18,825 nt of DNA from Chitinophagaceae bacterium (GTDB lineage: Bacteria; Bacteroidota; Bacteroidia; Chitinophagales; Chitinophagaceae). Below the pieces are notes generated by a model. That model was not told the origin of the DNA. It saw only the letters and a list, made by a program, of their open reading frames with translations, and made no database searches. The DNA is taken from the NCBI GenBank assembly GCA_016721085.1, contig JADKJI010000045.1, positions 1-18,825 of the forward strand, given 5' to 3'. Below are positions 9,306 through 17,160 of the stretch, one piece after another (within the stretch, counting starts at the first letter, position 1; each line of letters opens with the position of its first letter). The position numbers and the translations under genes were made by a program.

Positions 9306-9364
9306 AGATTTGGTTGTAAATGGTTCAAAACCCTTAGGGTTTTGAACCATTTACAACCAAATCT
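9306..9364. repeat. Perfect 59-nt palindrome, copy 2 of the interspersed family
   Basis: Exact 29-nt arms (9306-9334 and 9336-9364) surround one central T. The core GGTTGTAAATGGTTCAAAAC differs from copy 1 at four arm positions, and each change is matched by the complementary change in the other arm. It lies 3 nt beyond the stop codon of the minus-strand MmcQ gene, so like copy 1 it directly follows a gene end. Confidence 0.85.
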
Positions 9365-9367
9365 ACC

Positions 9368-9727
9368 CTATTCAACATCCGGCCTAACCAATTTCGCCAG
9401 CTTTTCCGGCGCCATTCACAACAGGCAGTTGTAACAGCATCAATAAACAAAGACTTGTTGACTCTTTTCATTTCAATAAGCGTCCATCCCTGTTTACCCC
9501 ATTTATTGTCGACTGGATAGATAATAGTCCTGTCGGCTGAAGAAAAAACATCCTGATCAATAGCAGATAATTTAATACAGGCTCGTTTGTTTACATCATC
9601 ATAGGTGGCAAATATTTTCTTCTTTACTCTGAAAGAAGATTTCTCAAAGTGGGGGTTCTTCGGTTGCCTCTGGAAAGGAGAGCGCAATTTTCCTTAATAT
9701 TTCAATAGTTACCATTCCGATATTCAT
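9368..9727 (-). CDS. MmcQ/YjbR-family protein
   Basis: The inferred start ATG at 9727 gives MNIGMVTIEILRKIALSFPE followed by ATEEP. A one-base insertion in a C run (CCCCC near 9650) shifts the frame into HFEKSSFRVKKKIFATYDD. KRACIKLSAIDQDVFSSAD, IIYPVDNKWGKQGWTLIEMK and VNKSLFIDAVTTA follow, the standard MmcQ/YjbR (DUF419) sequence with its 'PHFEK.SFRV' and 'NK.GK.GWT' motifs. A second shift near 9425 restores a C-terminus ending KLAKLVRPDVE and a TAG at 9368. About 119 residues is the usual length. Members have a CyaY-like fold and are sometimes called DNA-binding; the biochemical role is not established. It is the last gene of a run of minus-strand genes and is followed at once by palindrome copy 2. 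Confidence 0.85.
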
Positions 9728-9768
9728 AGTTGTGTTATACCTCTTGCCTTAGAGACGTTTTAGCCAAA

Positions 9769-9804
9769 AAGATTCACTGAATCTTATCCAAGACTCTTGG
9801 ATAA
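9769..9804 (-). terminator. Tandem hairpins with T-tract behind the lipoprotein-like gene
   Basis: A perfect 10-bp palindrome (9784-9793 with 9795-9804, TTATCCAAGA arm) contains the stop codon of the minus-strand gene. It is directly followed by a second stem (AAGATTC/GAATCTT, 9769-9785). On the minus strand the second stem runs into TTTTT, as in a Rho-independent terminator. The two stems overlap by 2 nt, so only one can form fully at a time. Confidence 0.45.
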
Positions 9805-10355
9805 ATACTTGTCATCCACAAACACCCAGGTTACTTCATACTTGTTTTCCTCTGAGCCTCCTATCATATAAACATACATTCTTCGCTTATTGGCAGAGTA
9901 ATAAGCTTTATAATTTGGGGAAGTAAGATGTGATCTTTTGCCATTAATTTTAGTGGTTTCGCATGATAAATTCTGGCTGATTCCTTCAATAGCAGATCGA
10001 GGTATCTTAACCCAAAAATGCGAATGAGTAACAACAAATATCGAATCGAGGATTCTATCAGTTGTATTTCCTTTGAAGTAAAGGTGAATAAAAGTACTTA
10101 CTGAACTATTGAATTTACTTAATGATAGATGCACCCCACTTTCGGAACAATTTGCAATGGAATTTCAATTAGAGGGGACTTTAAAGATCTTATTGCTTCC
10201 TGAGATATGTTTTTCGTCCTTGAAAGCTCGAAATTTCTTTGATAAGGGTATCGGAAACATTTGCCAGGGTCTGAGTAGCAGGACTGTTTTTGCAATTGGA
10301 GGCAAACCCAAAAACAGGTCAACAACACAAAAATTATAGAATTACAATGTTTCAT
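9784..10355 (-). CDS. Unrecognised secreted or lipoprotein-like protein (frameshifted)
   Basis: The inferred ATG at 10355 gives MKHCNSIIFVLLTCFWVC, a hydrophobic export signal. A shift follows into a frame reading NCKNSPATQTLANVSDTLIK and SSFQGRKTYLRK, so one of the nearby cysteines could be a lipid-modified residue; the frame is too damaged to decide. The C-terminal 110 residues are intact (9784-10120): SLSKFNSSVSTFIHLYFKGN, TDRILDSIFVVTHSHFW, then YYSANKRRMYVYMIGGSEEN and KYEVTWVFVDDKYLSKSLG. The last part looks like beta strands. About 190 residues are implied. I do not recognise the family. It ends 56 nt upstream of the MmcQ gene, but a terminator-like structure lies between them. Confidence 0.5.
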
Positions 10356-10434
10356 ATTTCCCAATTCAGCTAATATTAGAAATTGTCTTTCATATAATTC
10401 TATTAAATTTCGCAACAATTATAAATAAACAATA

Positions 10435-10456
10435 TATGAAGCGTTAAAACTTCATA
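10435..10456 (-). terminator. Weak hairpin downstream of the unknown minus-strand gene
   Basis: A 7-bp stem (TATGAAG/CTTCATA) with an 8-nt loop lies 56 nt beyond the stop at 10513. On the minus strand it is followed by TATTGTTTATTTAT, which is T-rich but not a pure T-tract. It also sits about 80 nt upstream of the next minus-strand gene, so it could instead be part of that gene's control region. Confidence 0.25.
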
Positions 10457-10512
10457 AGACTGGAATTACTTCATGCAAATATTTTCAGCATTCCATCTTA
10501 GAAGAGGCAATC

Positions 10513-11407
10513 TCACCATTCTCTCCATTCTTCTGTAAGGTCTAGCTCCTTCATCAATAACAAAACCTGTCAATTTAATAGCTTGATGTAGAAATTCAAC
10601 TATTTCTTCTCGTTCCATAGTATCAATAAAGGCATGGTACTTTTCATTTAGCTTATTAAGACCAATTACCGTCTTTTTAGTTGCAGAATATACAGCTCTT
10701 GCATTCCCTGACTCGTAGCGGTTTTCAGACTTTCTATAAAATATTTAAAATCTTTGCAGTATCTGGAAATATTGCCCTCAGTAAAACTAGTATCTCCTTC
10801 CTTTAATCTCTTCCCAATCAATTACAGGCAAATTATTCTTTAATTCAATAAGTTGTTGAATAGCTGAAGTGTTTATATTTTGATTCTCTGCTTCCTGAGA
10901 GAAGCTTCAAGCAACCTTTTTCTCCCAAAACTAAGCTCGAGTGGCATTACTCTTACCCAAATAAGTTTCCCCGAATTATCAAATCCAGTCAAGAATTGAT
11001 AGTATTCAGTAAGAAAAATATTATAGCTTCCATAACTGGAACCGAAGATTTAGACGATTTGTGTCTTATCTTCTTTTTAACTATATCGGCGTTATCCGAA
11101 AAAAAACCAAATTAAAGGGAAGTTCAAATGGATAATTAATCTCCTTTATGGCTACCAAAATTTATTTCCTCTAAGACTGATTCGTCATGTGAATCCGTAT
11201 ATGCTTTATTGATTTGGCCGTAATCGCTTTTATAATTATTTTCCCTTTGAATACCAATGTAAGATCCCAGGTCTGAGATTTGAATGTTCGCCAACAAACA
11301 GATTTTATAGGGCGTTCTCCATATATTCCTACATTCTCAAAAAGTAGCAGTATCTCAGGACTAAATTCTGAAAATCCAAATAGGGATATTATTTCTTCTG
11401 GCTTCAA
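10513..11407 (-). CDS. Conserved-looking protein of unknown function (heavily frameshifted)
   Basis: Coding segments follow one another on the minus strand. The first is KPEEIISLFGFSEFSPEILL and NVGIYGERPIKSVCWRTF (11230-11407). Then come ADIVKKKIRHKSSKSS, SSYGSYNIFLTEYYQFLTGF, DNSGKLIWVRVMPLELSF, and NINTSAIQQLIELKNNLPVI followed by DWEEIK. EGNISRYCKDFKYFIES, TVIGLNKLNEKYHAFIDTME and REEIVEFLHQAIKLTGFVID come next, with an end reading ELDLTEEWREW and a TGA at 10513. The start is a TTG at 11407; an ATG may have been lost. About 295 residues are implied, with no signal peptide or membrane helix. The C-terminal helical part ending in 'EEWREW' is a pattern I half remember from uncharacterised Bacteroidota proteins, but I cannot name a family. 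It lies 78 nt downstream of the serine hydrolase gene, so it may share its transcript. Confidence 0.5.
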
Positions 11408-11485
11408 TTATCAAATAATTTTCTTTTAAATACAATAAAATATTACAAACTGTGCAAAAGCTACAACTTAGAGTTTTTTAATTCT

Positions 11486-13294
11486 TTACGGCTTCTTAAT
11501 ATTTAATTCCGCAAAAACTTGTTCAAATAACTTCATATCATACTTCTTATCCCTGAAGTAGGTGTAATCATCCCGCATCAAATCTTCCCAGCTAAGCCCG
11601 GTTTAATCATATCCTTTTGATGAGCTTTATAAATATCCTGGCCTTGGCATACTCGTTGTTAAAAAAGATAGAGATGAGCCATATTGACCAACATATTCAA
11701 ATCTTCCGGATAAACTTGTGTACCCCGCTTAAAGTAAGCAAGCGACTCTTTATAATTCTTGATCTCAAAAAGATACCATGCGATATCGCCAAATAACTGG
11801 TTAGCTAATTTTAAAGTATCAATGTTTGTAATTTTCTTAGCCATCGGGTACTCTTTTCCATTAACTTTTCGACTATATCCTATCACATTACCATTTTCAT
11901 CTTTTATCATATCCTTCTGCCTGGAATTCTTCATTGAAAAACCTGTTGGTGTAGTAAAATACATTTTTGCATAGGTAAAATTCGCATAGTAATGAAACTC
12001 ATTATCCATTTTACCAATGGCTGCCTAGGAATCATCATATAAATACACGCCTTCGTATGTCTTTATTAATTTTCATCAACAGTTATACTATTTTTTTCTT
12101 CTAGGCTCCTGTAAAAATTTTCCAATTATAAGCCTTGGCCACACTATTTATAACTTCTGGAATAATTTTATAGAAATCGGTATTTAAGAATATGACTACT
12201 CCATTACCGTCATCAAGACTTCCAAAAAATTGTCCGCAGAATCCATCATTTCCTGCACCGTGCTGAAAGTACATAGCCCCATCATGGTTCTCGATAAATG
12301 TGCCCATGGCTGCGCTTTCATCTATATATGGCGTCAAATGCAATTTCACCATATCGGCATTCAGCACTTTTGATTTTTTTTACCCTGATAGGCCAATTGC
12401 ATATCGATAATATAATTACTCAAATCAGTTGAGTCATCCATAATCCTGCTGCTGCTTGCTCAGGATAGACATGAAATTTTCCATCAATTGGCTGACCATC
12501 CCTATTGTAAGCAGAGGCAAGCATTTTTCCTGAGTGCTGGTGCCGGTGGCTGGGCACAAGTACTATGCGTCATTCCAATTGGTTTAAGTACGTTTTCATA
12601 CATCCAAACATCATAGGGTTGCTTTACTATATCAGTTAAAATAACTTGAGAAATAGAAGTGCCACCACCTGAATATTCGTGTCTTACACCCGGTTCATAC
12701 ATACTGCGAACTGCCGGTGTAAAAGATGGTGATTTCCCATCTAACACTTGCAATAATGTAGGAATTGGCCCTTTAATATCATGACCCGGAAATCCATGCA
12801 CCGTTAAACCTCCTGTATGACTTAAAAGATTAGCCAGTGTAATTTTTTTCCCTTTTGAAAGTGAATCGTAAGGGAATTTCCAGGAGGTCAAATAGGTATT
12901 GATATCTCTATACAGGTCAAGTTTTATCCTGTGCCAATTTCAGTATGCCTACTGCATTTAATGATTTGGAAATGGATCCTGGTTCAAATAATGTGGCAGC
13001 TGTCATTGGTCTCTTTTCTGCTTCATCAGCCCATCCATATCCTTTTGCCCAAACAACTTTATAATTGTGAATCACTGCAAGGCTTAATCCTTTAACCTTG
13101 TATTTTGCCATTCTCTCGATAATAGTTCCAGGCTTTTCATCATTAAGTAAAAGGCCTCCGGAAATGTTATTTTCAACCTCACGAATTTTATCTAGTGTTT
13201 CTTTGGAATAGGATTTTTGTGAATAGCCCGTTGAGCTTATAAAGATGGAGGCTAATAAAAGGAAGGTCATTCTCACATTACTTAAATTATACAT
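11486..13294 (-). CDS. Secreted serine hydrolase (beta-lactamase family) with C-terminal TPR region (frameshifted)
   Basis: The start ATG at 13294 (or 13270) gives RMTFLLLASIFISSTGYSQ, a signal peptide, so the protein is periplasmic. KGLSLAVIHNYKVVWAKGYG and LFEPGSISKSLNAVGILKLA follow; SISK is the SxxK nucleophile motif of class C beta-lactamase-like and esterase-type serine hydrolases. LANLLSHTGGLTVHGFPGHD is the family's 'LLSHTSG' block. HEYSGGG takes the place of the usual YxN, and HGAGNDGFCGQFF replaces the HxG (KTG-equivalent) motif. After a frameshifted linker near 12080, the C-terminal part (KTYEGVYLYDDS, KMDNEFHYYANFTYAKMYFT) resembles a beta-rich extension. GDIAWYLFEIKNYKESLAYF and VYPEDLNMLVNMAHLYLF form TPR helices, and the gene ends ELNIKKP at 11486. 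About 602 residues are implied. The substrate is unknown; such proteins are more often peptidases or esterases than antibiotic-resistance enzymes. Confidence 0.78.
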
Positions 13295-13386
13295 ACTATA
13301 CAGTTGAGTTGTTGATTACCCTAAAATAGGTAATAGCCTTATTCAACCTTTAATAATATATGCAAACAGTATAGTTTATTATATGT

Positions 13387-13416
13387 ATGGTTCAAAACCC
13401 TTAAGGTTTGAACCAT
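13387..13416. repeat. Degenerate copy 3 of the interspersed palindrome family
   Basis: ATGGTTCAAAACC (13387-13399) pairs with GGTTTGAACCAT (13405-13416), with one A missing from the right arm. The right flank continues CTACAACCA, as in copies 1 and 2, but the matching left flank (TGGTTGTA) has been lost. A further partial unit, ATCTAAAACC, follows at 13425-13434. Unlike copies 1 and 2 it is upstream of genes on both sides. Confidence 0.6.
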
Positions 13417-13548
13417 CTACAACCATCTAAAACCGGAATATTAACCAAATTTCTGAATCTATATAAATAACTGAGTTAATGCTGGTTAGAATGAACTATA
13501 GCAAACATTAGCAGTCAAAAGCATACCATACTTCGTCCTTTCAACAAT

Positions 13549-13571
13549 TATTTATTGTTTATCAATAAATA
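13549..13571. promoter_or_regulatory. Inverted repeat overlapping the DUF2975 promoter, candidate operator
   Basis: TATTTATTG and CAATAAATA are exact 9-bp inverted arms separated by TTTAT. The left arm covers the -33 element of the promoter, so a bound protein would block RNA polymerase. The small HTH regulator encoded two genes downstream is the obvious candidate for autoregulation; this is inference. Confidence 0.4.
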
Positions 13572-13585
13572 TTTATCTATATTTG
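13554..13585 (+). promoter_or_regulatory. Bacteroidota-type promoter for the DUF2975-HTH-esterase operon
   Basis: ATTG at 13554-13557 and TATATTTG at 13578-13585 are separated by 20 nt. This is close to the Bacteroidota housekeeping consensus TTTG-N19-TAnnTTTG, and the -7 element is a full match. The ATG of the first gene follows 17 nt after the -7 element, so the leader would be very short. Confidence 0.6.
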
Positions 13586-13602
13586 CGTTCTAAACGAATA
13601 AA

Positions 13603-14159
13603 ATGAAAGCAAAAACAGATACCATTCTTTCGCAGTCTCGAAAGTTTTAGCCTTGCTCGCAGCAATAGGTTATTCGATTACATGGGGCAGCCAGCTGCTT
13701 ACGTTAGTATCAAGTTTTATCAACCCCCGAATGGGCACAGCGTACTTACCAAGTAGACTTAAATCTATTTAGCATCCGTGAGCATAGTGTTTGGTACTAC
13801 GTGTATGCGATGAGCATGACTACTGCAGTTTCAGTTTTAAAATCCATAATCTGGTATGTAGTATATGATTTGTTGTCGAAGATTACACTTCAATCGCCGT
13901 TTTCTGTAAAGTAGAAAGAAAATTAGAAACTATCGCATACCTCTCTTATTCTTTGTTTGGATTATTGGCAAGCGTTTTTTTGGAAAATCTATCTTCACTA
14001 TCTAACTCAGGATACTGGTGTAGTGTTAATAGCCAATACCAGCGAAGATGAATACCTTTTTCATGGCTGGTATGATTTAAATCGAGCGGGGGGGGGGGTT
14101 TCGTTTCAGATATTTAAACGCGGAATAGAAATTCAGAAGAAAACGAATTAACTGTTTAA
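13603..14159 (+). CDS. DUF2975 membrane protein (frameshifted)
   Basis: The ATG at 13603 gives MKAKTDTILS, then after a one-base shift SKVLALLAAIGYSITWGSQL, the first membrane helix. LNLFSIREHSVWYYVYAMSM, TAVSVLKSIIWYVVYDLLSK and KVERKLETIAYLLFFVWIIG follow, the arrangement of four membrane helices with interspersed loops that marks DUF2975. The end reads QIFKRGIEIQ and then NELTV with a stop at 14157-14159. About 185 residues is the usual family length. An 11-G run at 14088-14098 lies inside the last helix and is probably a sequencing artefact. DUF2975 genes are regularly paired with a small Cro/C1-type HTH gene, as here, 3 nt downstream. The function of the membrane protein is unknown; it may transmit a membrane signal to the HTH partner. 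Confidence 0.75.
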
Positions 14160-14162
14160 AAG

Positions 14163-14393
14163 ATGCCTATAATCGTAAACCTGGACGTAATGATGGCTAA
14201 GCGAAAATGTCGCTTAATGAACTATCAGAGGAAAGTTGGCTTAACGCTCTAATCTTTCGATACTTAAAACAGGAAAAGCAAAAGCCATCCGTTTTAAGAC
14301 TTTTAGAAGCTATTTGCAAAACACTGATTGTCAACCTGCAGACATTCTGGGAATATGCCGATACTGATAAAACAACCTCCTGATGAAATCATT
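14163..14393 (+). CDS. Small Cro/C1-type HTH regulator (HTH_26, YozG-like; frameshifted)
   Basis: The ATG at 14163 follows the DUF2975 stop by 3 nt and opens MPIIVNLDVMMAKRK. Across frameshifts the rest reads MSLNELSE, KVGLT, LKTGKAKAIRFKT, AICKTL, DCQPADIL and EYADTDKTTS. This is the compact helix-turn-helix domain of the small YozG/HTH_26 regulators, about 75 residues with no other domain. 'LSxLKxGKxKAIRFxTL' is the recognition-helix region. The stop TGA shares its last base with the ATG of the esterase gene (TGATG), which suggests translational coupling. It probably binds DNA as a dimer, and the inverted repeat at 13549-13571 is a natural target. Confidence in the family is high despite the broken frame. 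Confidence 0.75.
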
Positions 14394-15552
14394 TTCACTA
14401 CTCATACTATTCTTTTTTATACAAAATATAACAAGAGCCCAGTCGGCTGAAAACATATTAGTGGGAAAAAGATAACTATCTTCTCCAAAACACTTAATGA
14501 AAACAGACGGATCTGGATACTCTCCTGAACTAACTACCACATTCCCTATTCCTGGTAAAAAGTATCCAGTTGTTTATGTTATGGATGGAGATGCCCATTT
14601 CCTATCTACTGTAGGAATGATTCAGCAACTGAGCCAGGCTAATGGTAATACTGTTGTTCCAGAAATGATAGTGATAGGAATAGAAAATACAAATCGGTTT
14701 AGGGACCTTACTCCATCCTTAACAGATTCAGTTGGAGTAAGACAGGTAAATCCGTTTGTGAAATTCATTGAGAATGAACTATGCCCTATGTAGATAAAAA
14801 CTATAAGACGGCACCATACAAAGTTATAATTGGACATTCCTCGGAGGACTTACTGTAACAGACACGCTTACCCATTCATCAAGTCTATTTAATGCTTATA
14901 TAGCAATTGATCCAAGTATGTGGTATGAGAATCAGAAGCACCTAAAAAACACAATTTCTCATTTAGACAGTAAGAACTTAAAGGGCAAACGACTTTTTAT
15001 CGGTACTGCAAACACAATGCCAGCAGGAATGAGTTTAGCTAATTTGAAAAATAAGTCAGAAGAAACACAGCATATCCGATCCATTTTGCATTGGATAAAT
15101 TCCTTAAAAGCCAGACCAGTTCGCAATTAAAATACTCGCTAAAATATTATGCTACCGAAGATAAAAAAGGATTCTCTTAATGCCATAACAAACTACAAAA
15201 AAGCCTTGGCTATTAAAAACGATATAAGAACTCAAAACAAAATACTTGTATTGACGCAATCAGGAAAATACTCCCTCGCCCCTGCTGAATTGGGAAAATA
15301 TGCAGGTGTATACACCCTCGAAACATATAAAATAGATGTTATTCTGGAAATTATTGAAGGGAAACTTATTGCAAAAGTTGTAGGTCAGGAAGATGATGAA
15401 ATGGTCCCTATTGCAAAAGATATTTTCACAGTCAAAAAGAAAAACAAAAACAAGGCTATACTATTACTTTTCAGATGAATGAAAACAGAGCCATTTCATT
15501 TACCTCGGTGCAGCCTAATGGGATATTTAAAGCGAACTTAAAGAATAAATAA
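14393..15552 (+). CDS. Secreted alpha/beta-hydrolase esterase (putative esterase, Fes/IroE-like; frameshifted)
   Basis: The ATG at 14393 overlaps the upstream stop. MKSFSLLILFFFIQNITRAQ is a signal peptide, so the enzyme is periplasmic or secreted. KKYPVVYVMDGDAHFLSTVG is the central strand with the VLDG-like motif of PF00756 esterases. MIVIGIENTNRFRDLTPS and KFIENELMPYVDKNYKTAPY follow. The nucleophile elbow reads IGHS.GG near 14830-14850, with one base missing in the Ser+1 codon. FNAYIAIDPSMWYEN and LKGKRLFIGTANTMPAGMSL carry the acid-residue region. Where relatives have a 'DHGS' His motif the sequence gives EDKK.DSLNA, so the catalytic His is not visible. A C-terminal domain (PAELGKYAGVYTLETYKIDV, then FKANLKNK) resembles the beta-rich tails of such hydrolases. 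About 386 residues are implied. The substrate is unknown. Confidence 0.75.
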
Positions 15553-15672
15553 TTTTGCCTTTTTTATTCACGATACAAGTACCGCTTGATCTTCATTCCA
15601 TATCGTTTCGATTGAAAAAAGTCTCATTGCACGAATTATTGAATATTGTTTCAAAGGAATGAGTAGCAGAAT

Positions 15673-15889
15673 CTATTTTGTCTTCCCCTTAAATGTTGCA
15701 TAAATAGCCATGGCATGCCCATGCCCCAATTCGAATTGTCCTTAAGCCAATTGGTGAAATCAGTAGCTTTTGTTTTCGGATTCACATCCCTTTTACAATA
15801 AAACCTTTTTTCTCTGCCAATTTTTTAAAATCAGCTGGAGTCTTCTCAGTCTTGGCTTTGATATTGTCTATATACGCTTGAAATGACAT
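15673..15889 (-). CDS. DUF4287 small protein
   Basis: The minus-strand ATG at 15889 gives MSFQAYIDNIKAKTEKTPAD followed by FKKLAEKKGF, the signature of DUF4287 (PF14117). After shifts it continues ATDFTNWLKD and GHGHAMAIYATFKGKTK, with a TAG at 15673. 'LGHGHAMAIYA' is the most conserved stretch of the family. About 72 residues is the usual length for the stand-alone form. It starts 10 nt after the DUF998 stop. DUF4287 genes often sit with ArsR, SRPBCC/AHSA1 and DUF1801 genes in Bacteroidota, which fits the neighbours here. The molecular function is unknown. Confidence 0.8.
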
Positions 15890-15899
15890 GATACTCGTT

Positions 15900-16556
15900 T
15901 TAGTATTTACATTGATTTTCATTACTATGCTTGCAACTAATATAGATATAGGAATAGCACAACACTAATATCCTGTTCGCCCATCCATGAATACCAATCA
16001 CTCCTTTGGGTAATACTGTCAACGGGGGAACATCCGGTCCAAAAGCAATACCTGCTTTCTTTAGGTTGGAGAAGAAATACATCATTAACCCCGCCATAAG
16101 AATCAGACTTATCCAAATACTATGAGCGGATACTAATAGTGTAGTACTAAAATGCAACCATTCTGCTTTATCTATTAAGTTATAAGAAATAAGTAAGGCA
16201 CCAATTGGCATAAAAGGGACTCCAATTGCAAAGGCAAGTCCATGTAACTTATGTTTCACATCGAATAATCCACCCAGTAATGCCCCAACTCCTGTAACAA
16301 ACAATAATACTACTCGAATTTGGCCCATCCAGAGTTAACAATATTCCATAACATAAGTGTTGCGATTATGGAACAAAGTCCCCAGCTAATAAAGAAAACT
16401 GTCAATAACCATTTGTGTTTCCCCATAGCATATTCACTTACCATCCTGAAACCTGGCTTGAATTCTGAACTTACAAAATGTAAGATCAGAAGACAAAGGA
16501 TTGAAATCGATCCAAATGCTATTGTTGCGTTTGCTACTCAAAAGAGGACTGTTCAT
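15900..16556 (-). CDS. DUF998-type integral membrane protein (frameshifted)
   Basis: The ATG at 16556 opens MNSPLL, then a shifted frame reads ATIAFGSISILCLLILHFVS, SEFKPGFRMVSEYAMGKHKW and LLTVFFISWGLCSIIATLML. After another shift near 16320, RVVLLFVTGVGALLGGLFDV, KHKLHGLAFAIGVPFMPIGA and LLVSAHSIWISLILMAGLMM continue. 'FRM+SEYAxGKHKWL' and 'G.LFDVKHxLHGLAF' are typical of the DUF998 membrane family, and about six membrane helices are visible. The C-terminus (HGWANRILV, then unclear) is damaged; the annotated stop at 15900 may not be the true one. About 218 residues are implied. It lies between the DUF1801 and DUF4287 genes on the same strand. The function is unknown. Confidence 0.7.
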
Positions 16557-16612
16557 TGTATTTAATTTGCAGATGTCGAAATAGTATTTATGCCTTTATT
16601 TACTTTCCCTTC

Positions 16613-17026
16613 TTAGCAGAACCCCAAAATTGTATTAATCTCCTTAAGTATATCAATATCTATATCTTTTCAAAAGATTTGAATTTAAGACGGTAACCAG
16701 TAATAGACGCGCTTTCCCAGCGCCATGGTTTTAGAAGATATGTCTTATCATCGCTCCATGTACCGCACCAAGGAAATACCAGTGGTGTTGGCACTGAGAC
16801 CAACCTGATAAAACTCTTTTGTTTTCCGTCTGCGTACTTCAAGGTCTGGAAGTCCATATCAATATTAGGATTAGAAACAACTTTATTCTCGCTATTCTTC
16901 ATAGCTCAAAACCTGGACTTACATTTTGTTAACAACCCAAATAATGTCGTTGAATTCCTGCATATCAGATCGCTTTTGTTCAGGCTGGCTCGCGATATAC
17001 TCTTTGATTTGTTCTTTAATATCCAT
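16613..17026 (-). CDS. DUF1801 (YdhG-like) domain protein (frameshifted)
   Basis: The ATG at 17026 gives MDIKEQIKEYIASQPEQKRS followed by DMQEFNDII, the N-terminus of DUF1801 proteins. Later pieces are KNSENKVVSNPNIDMDFQTL, KYADGK, then in another frame EFYQVGLSANTTGIS, DDKTYLLK and ITGYRLKFKS. 'TxxNPNxGYGxxTxKYADG' and 'EFYQIGLSANTTGISxY' are the family's conserved blocks. The end reads IDILKEINTILGFC with TAA at 16613. About 137 residues matches relatives. The YdhG-like fold may bind a small molecule or peptide; no activity is established. It follows an ArsR-like stub and its operator region, so it was probably ArsR/SdpR-controlled. Confidence 0.78.
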
Positions 17027-17059
17027 TATATAATTTTTTGTCACTATATCTTCCCCAAT

Positions 17060-17086
17060 TCTAACACCATTTATTTTGGTGTTAGA
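17060..17086 (-). repeat. Hairpin at the junction between ArsR stub and DUF1801
   Basis: TCTAACACC (17060-17068) and GGTGTTAGA (17078-17086) are exact 9-bp inverted arms with a 9-nt A/T loop. The hairpin lies just where the ArsR-like reading stops matching its family, 34 nt before the DUF1801 start. It may be a remnant of the event that removed the rest of the regulator or an RNA structure in the leader; neither can be decided here. Confidence 0.45.
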
Positions 17087-17160
17087 GGCCTGCGTAACAA
17101 TCAAAGCCAAAGTAACCTGCGGGTGAAATCAGTTATAGCCTTGAATTGTCTTTTACGCAA
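17072..17160 (-). pseudogene. N-terminal stub of an ArsR/SdpR-family repressor
   Basis: From a TTG at 17160 the minus strand reads LRKRQFKAITDFTRR, then in a shifted frame LALIVTQASNT. This matches the first helix and following segment of SdpR-type ArsR regulators ('RRDVFQAIADPTRRAIL.LI...'). The winged-helix DNA-binding part that should follow (about 70 residues) is absent, and the DUF1801 ATG comes 45 nt later. The typical neighbours of such a regulator (DUF1801, DUF4287) are present downstream, which supports the call. It could be a real truncation or a deletion in the assembly. The short length limits certainty. Confidence 0.45.

Larger units (their letters stand above)
13295..13602. other. 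Divergent intergenic region between serine hydrolase and DUF2975 genes
   Basis: These 308 nt separate two divergently transcribed genes. They contain the decayed palindrome copy 3 (13387-13416), the 9-bp inverted repeat at 13549-13571 and the plus-strand promoter at 13554-13585. The minus-strand promoter for the serine hydrolase must lie here too, but I could not find a convincing one. I see no coding frame. Confidence 0.5.

Noticed and set aside
9079..9364. Palindromes considered as a CRISPR array or as terminal repeats of an insertion sequence
   Set aside because: The units are self-complementary, differ in sequence and length, and are not regularly spaced; the 180-nt segment between them has no transposase.
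9150..9434. Plus-strand frame of 94 codons
   Set aside because: It runs through the whole second palindrome and into the antisense of the MmcQ gene, and the translation has no protein-like features.
14088..14098. Run of 11 G in DUF2975 as a phase-variable tract
   Set aside because: With indels in nearly every gene, a homopolymer error is more likely, and no other phase-variation hallmark (surface gene, tract at a start codon or promoter) is present.
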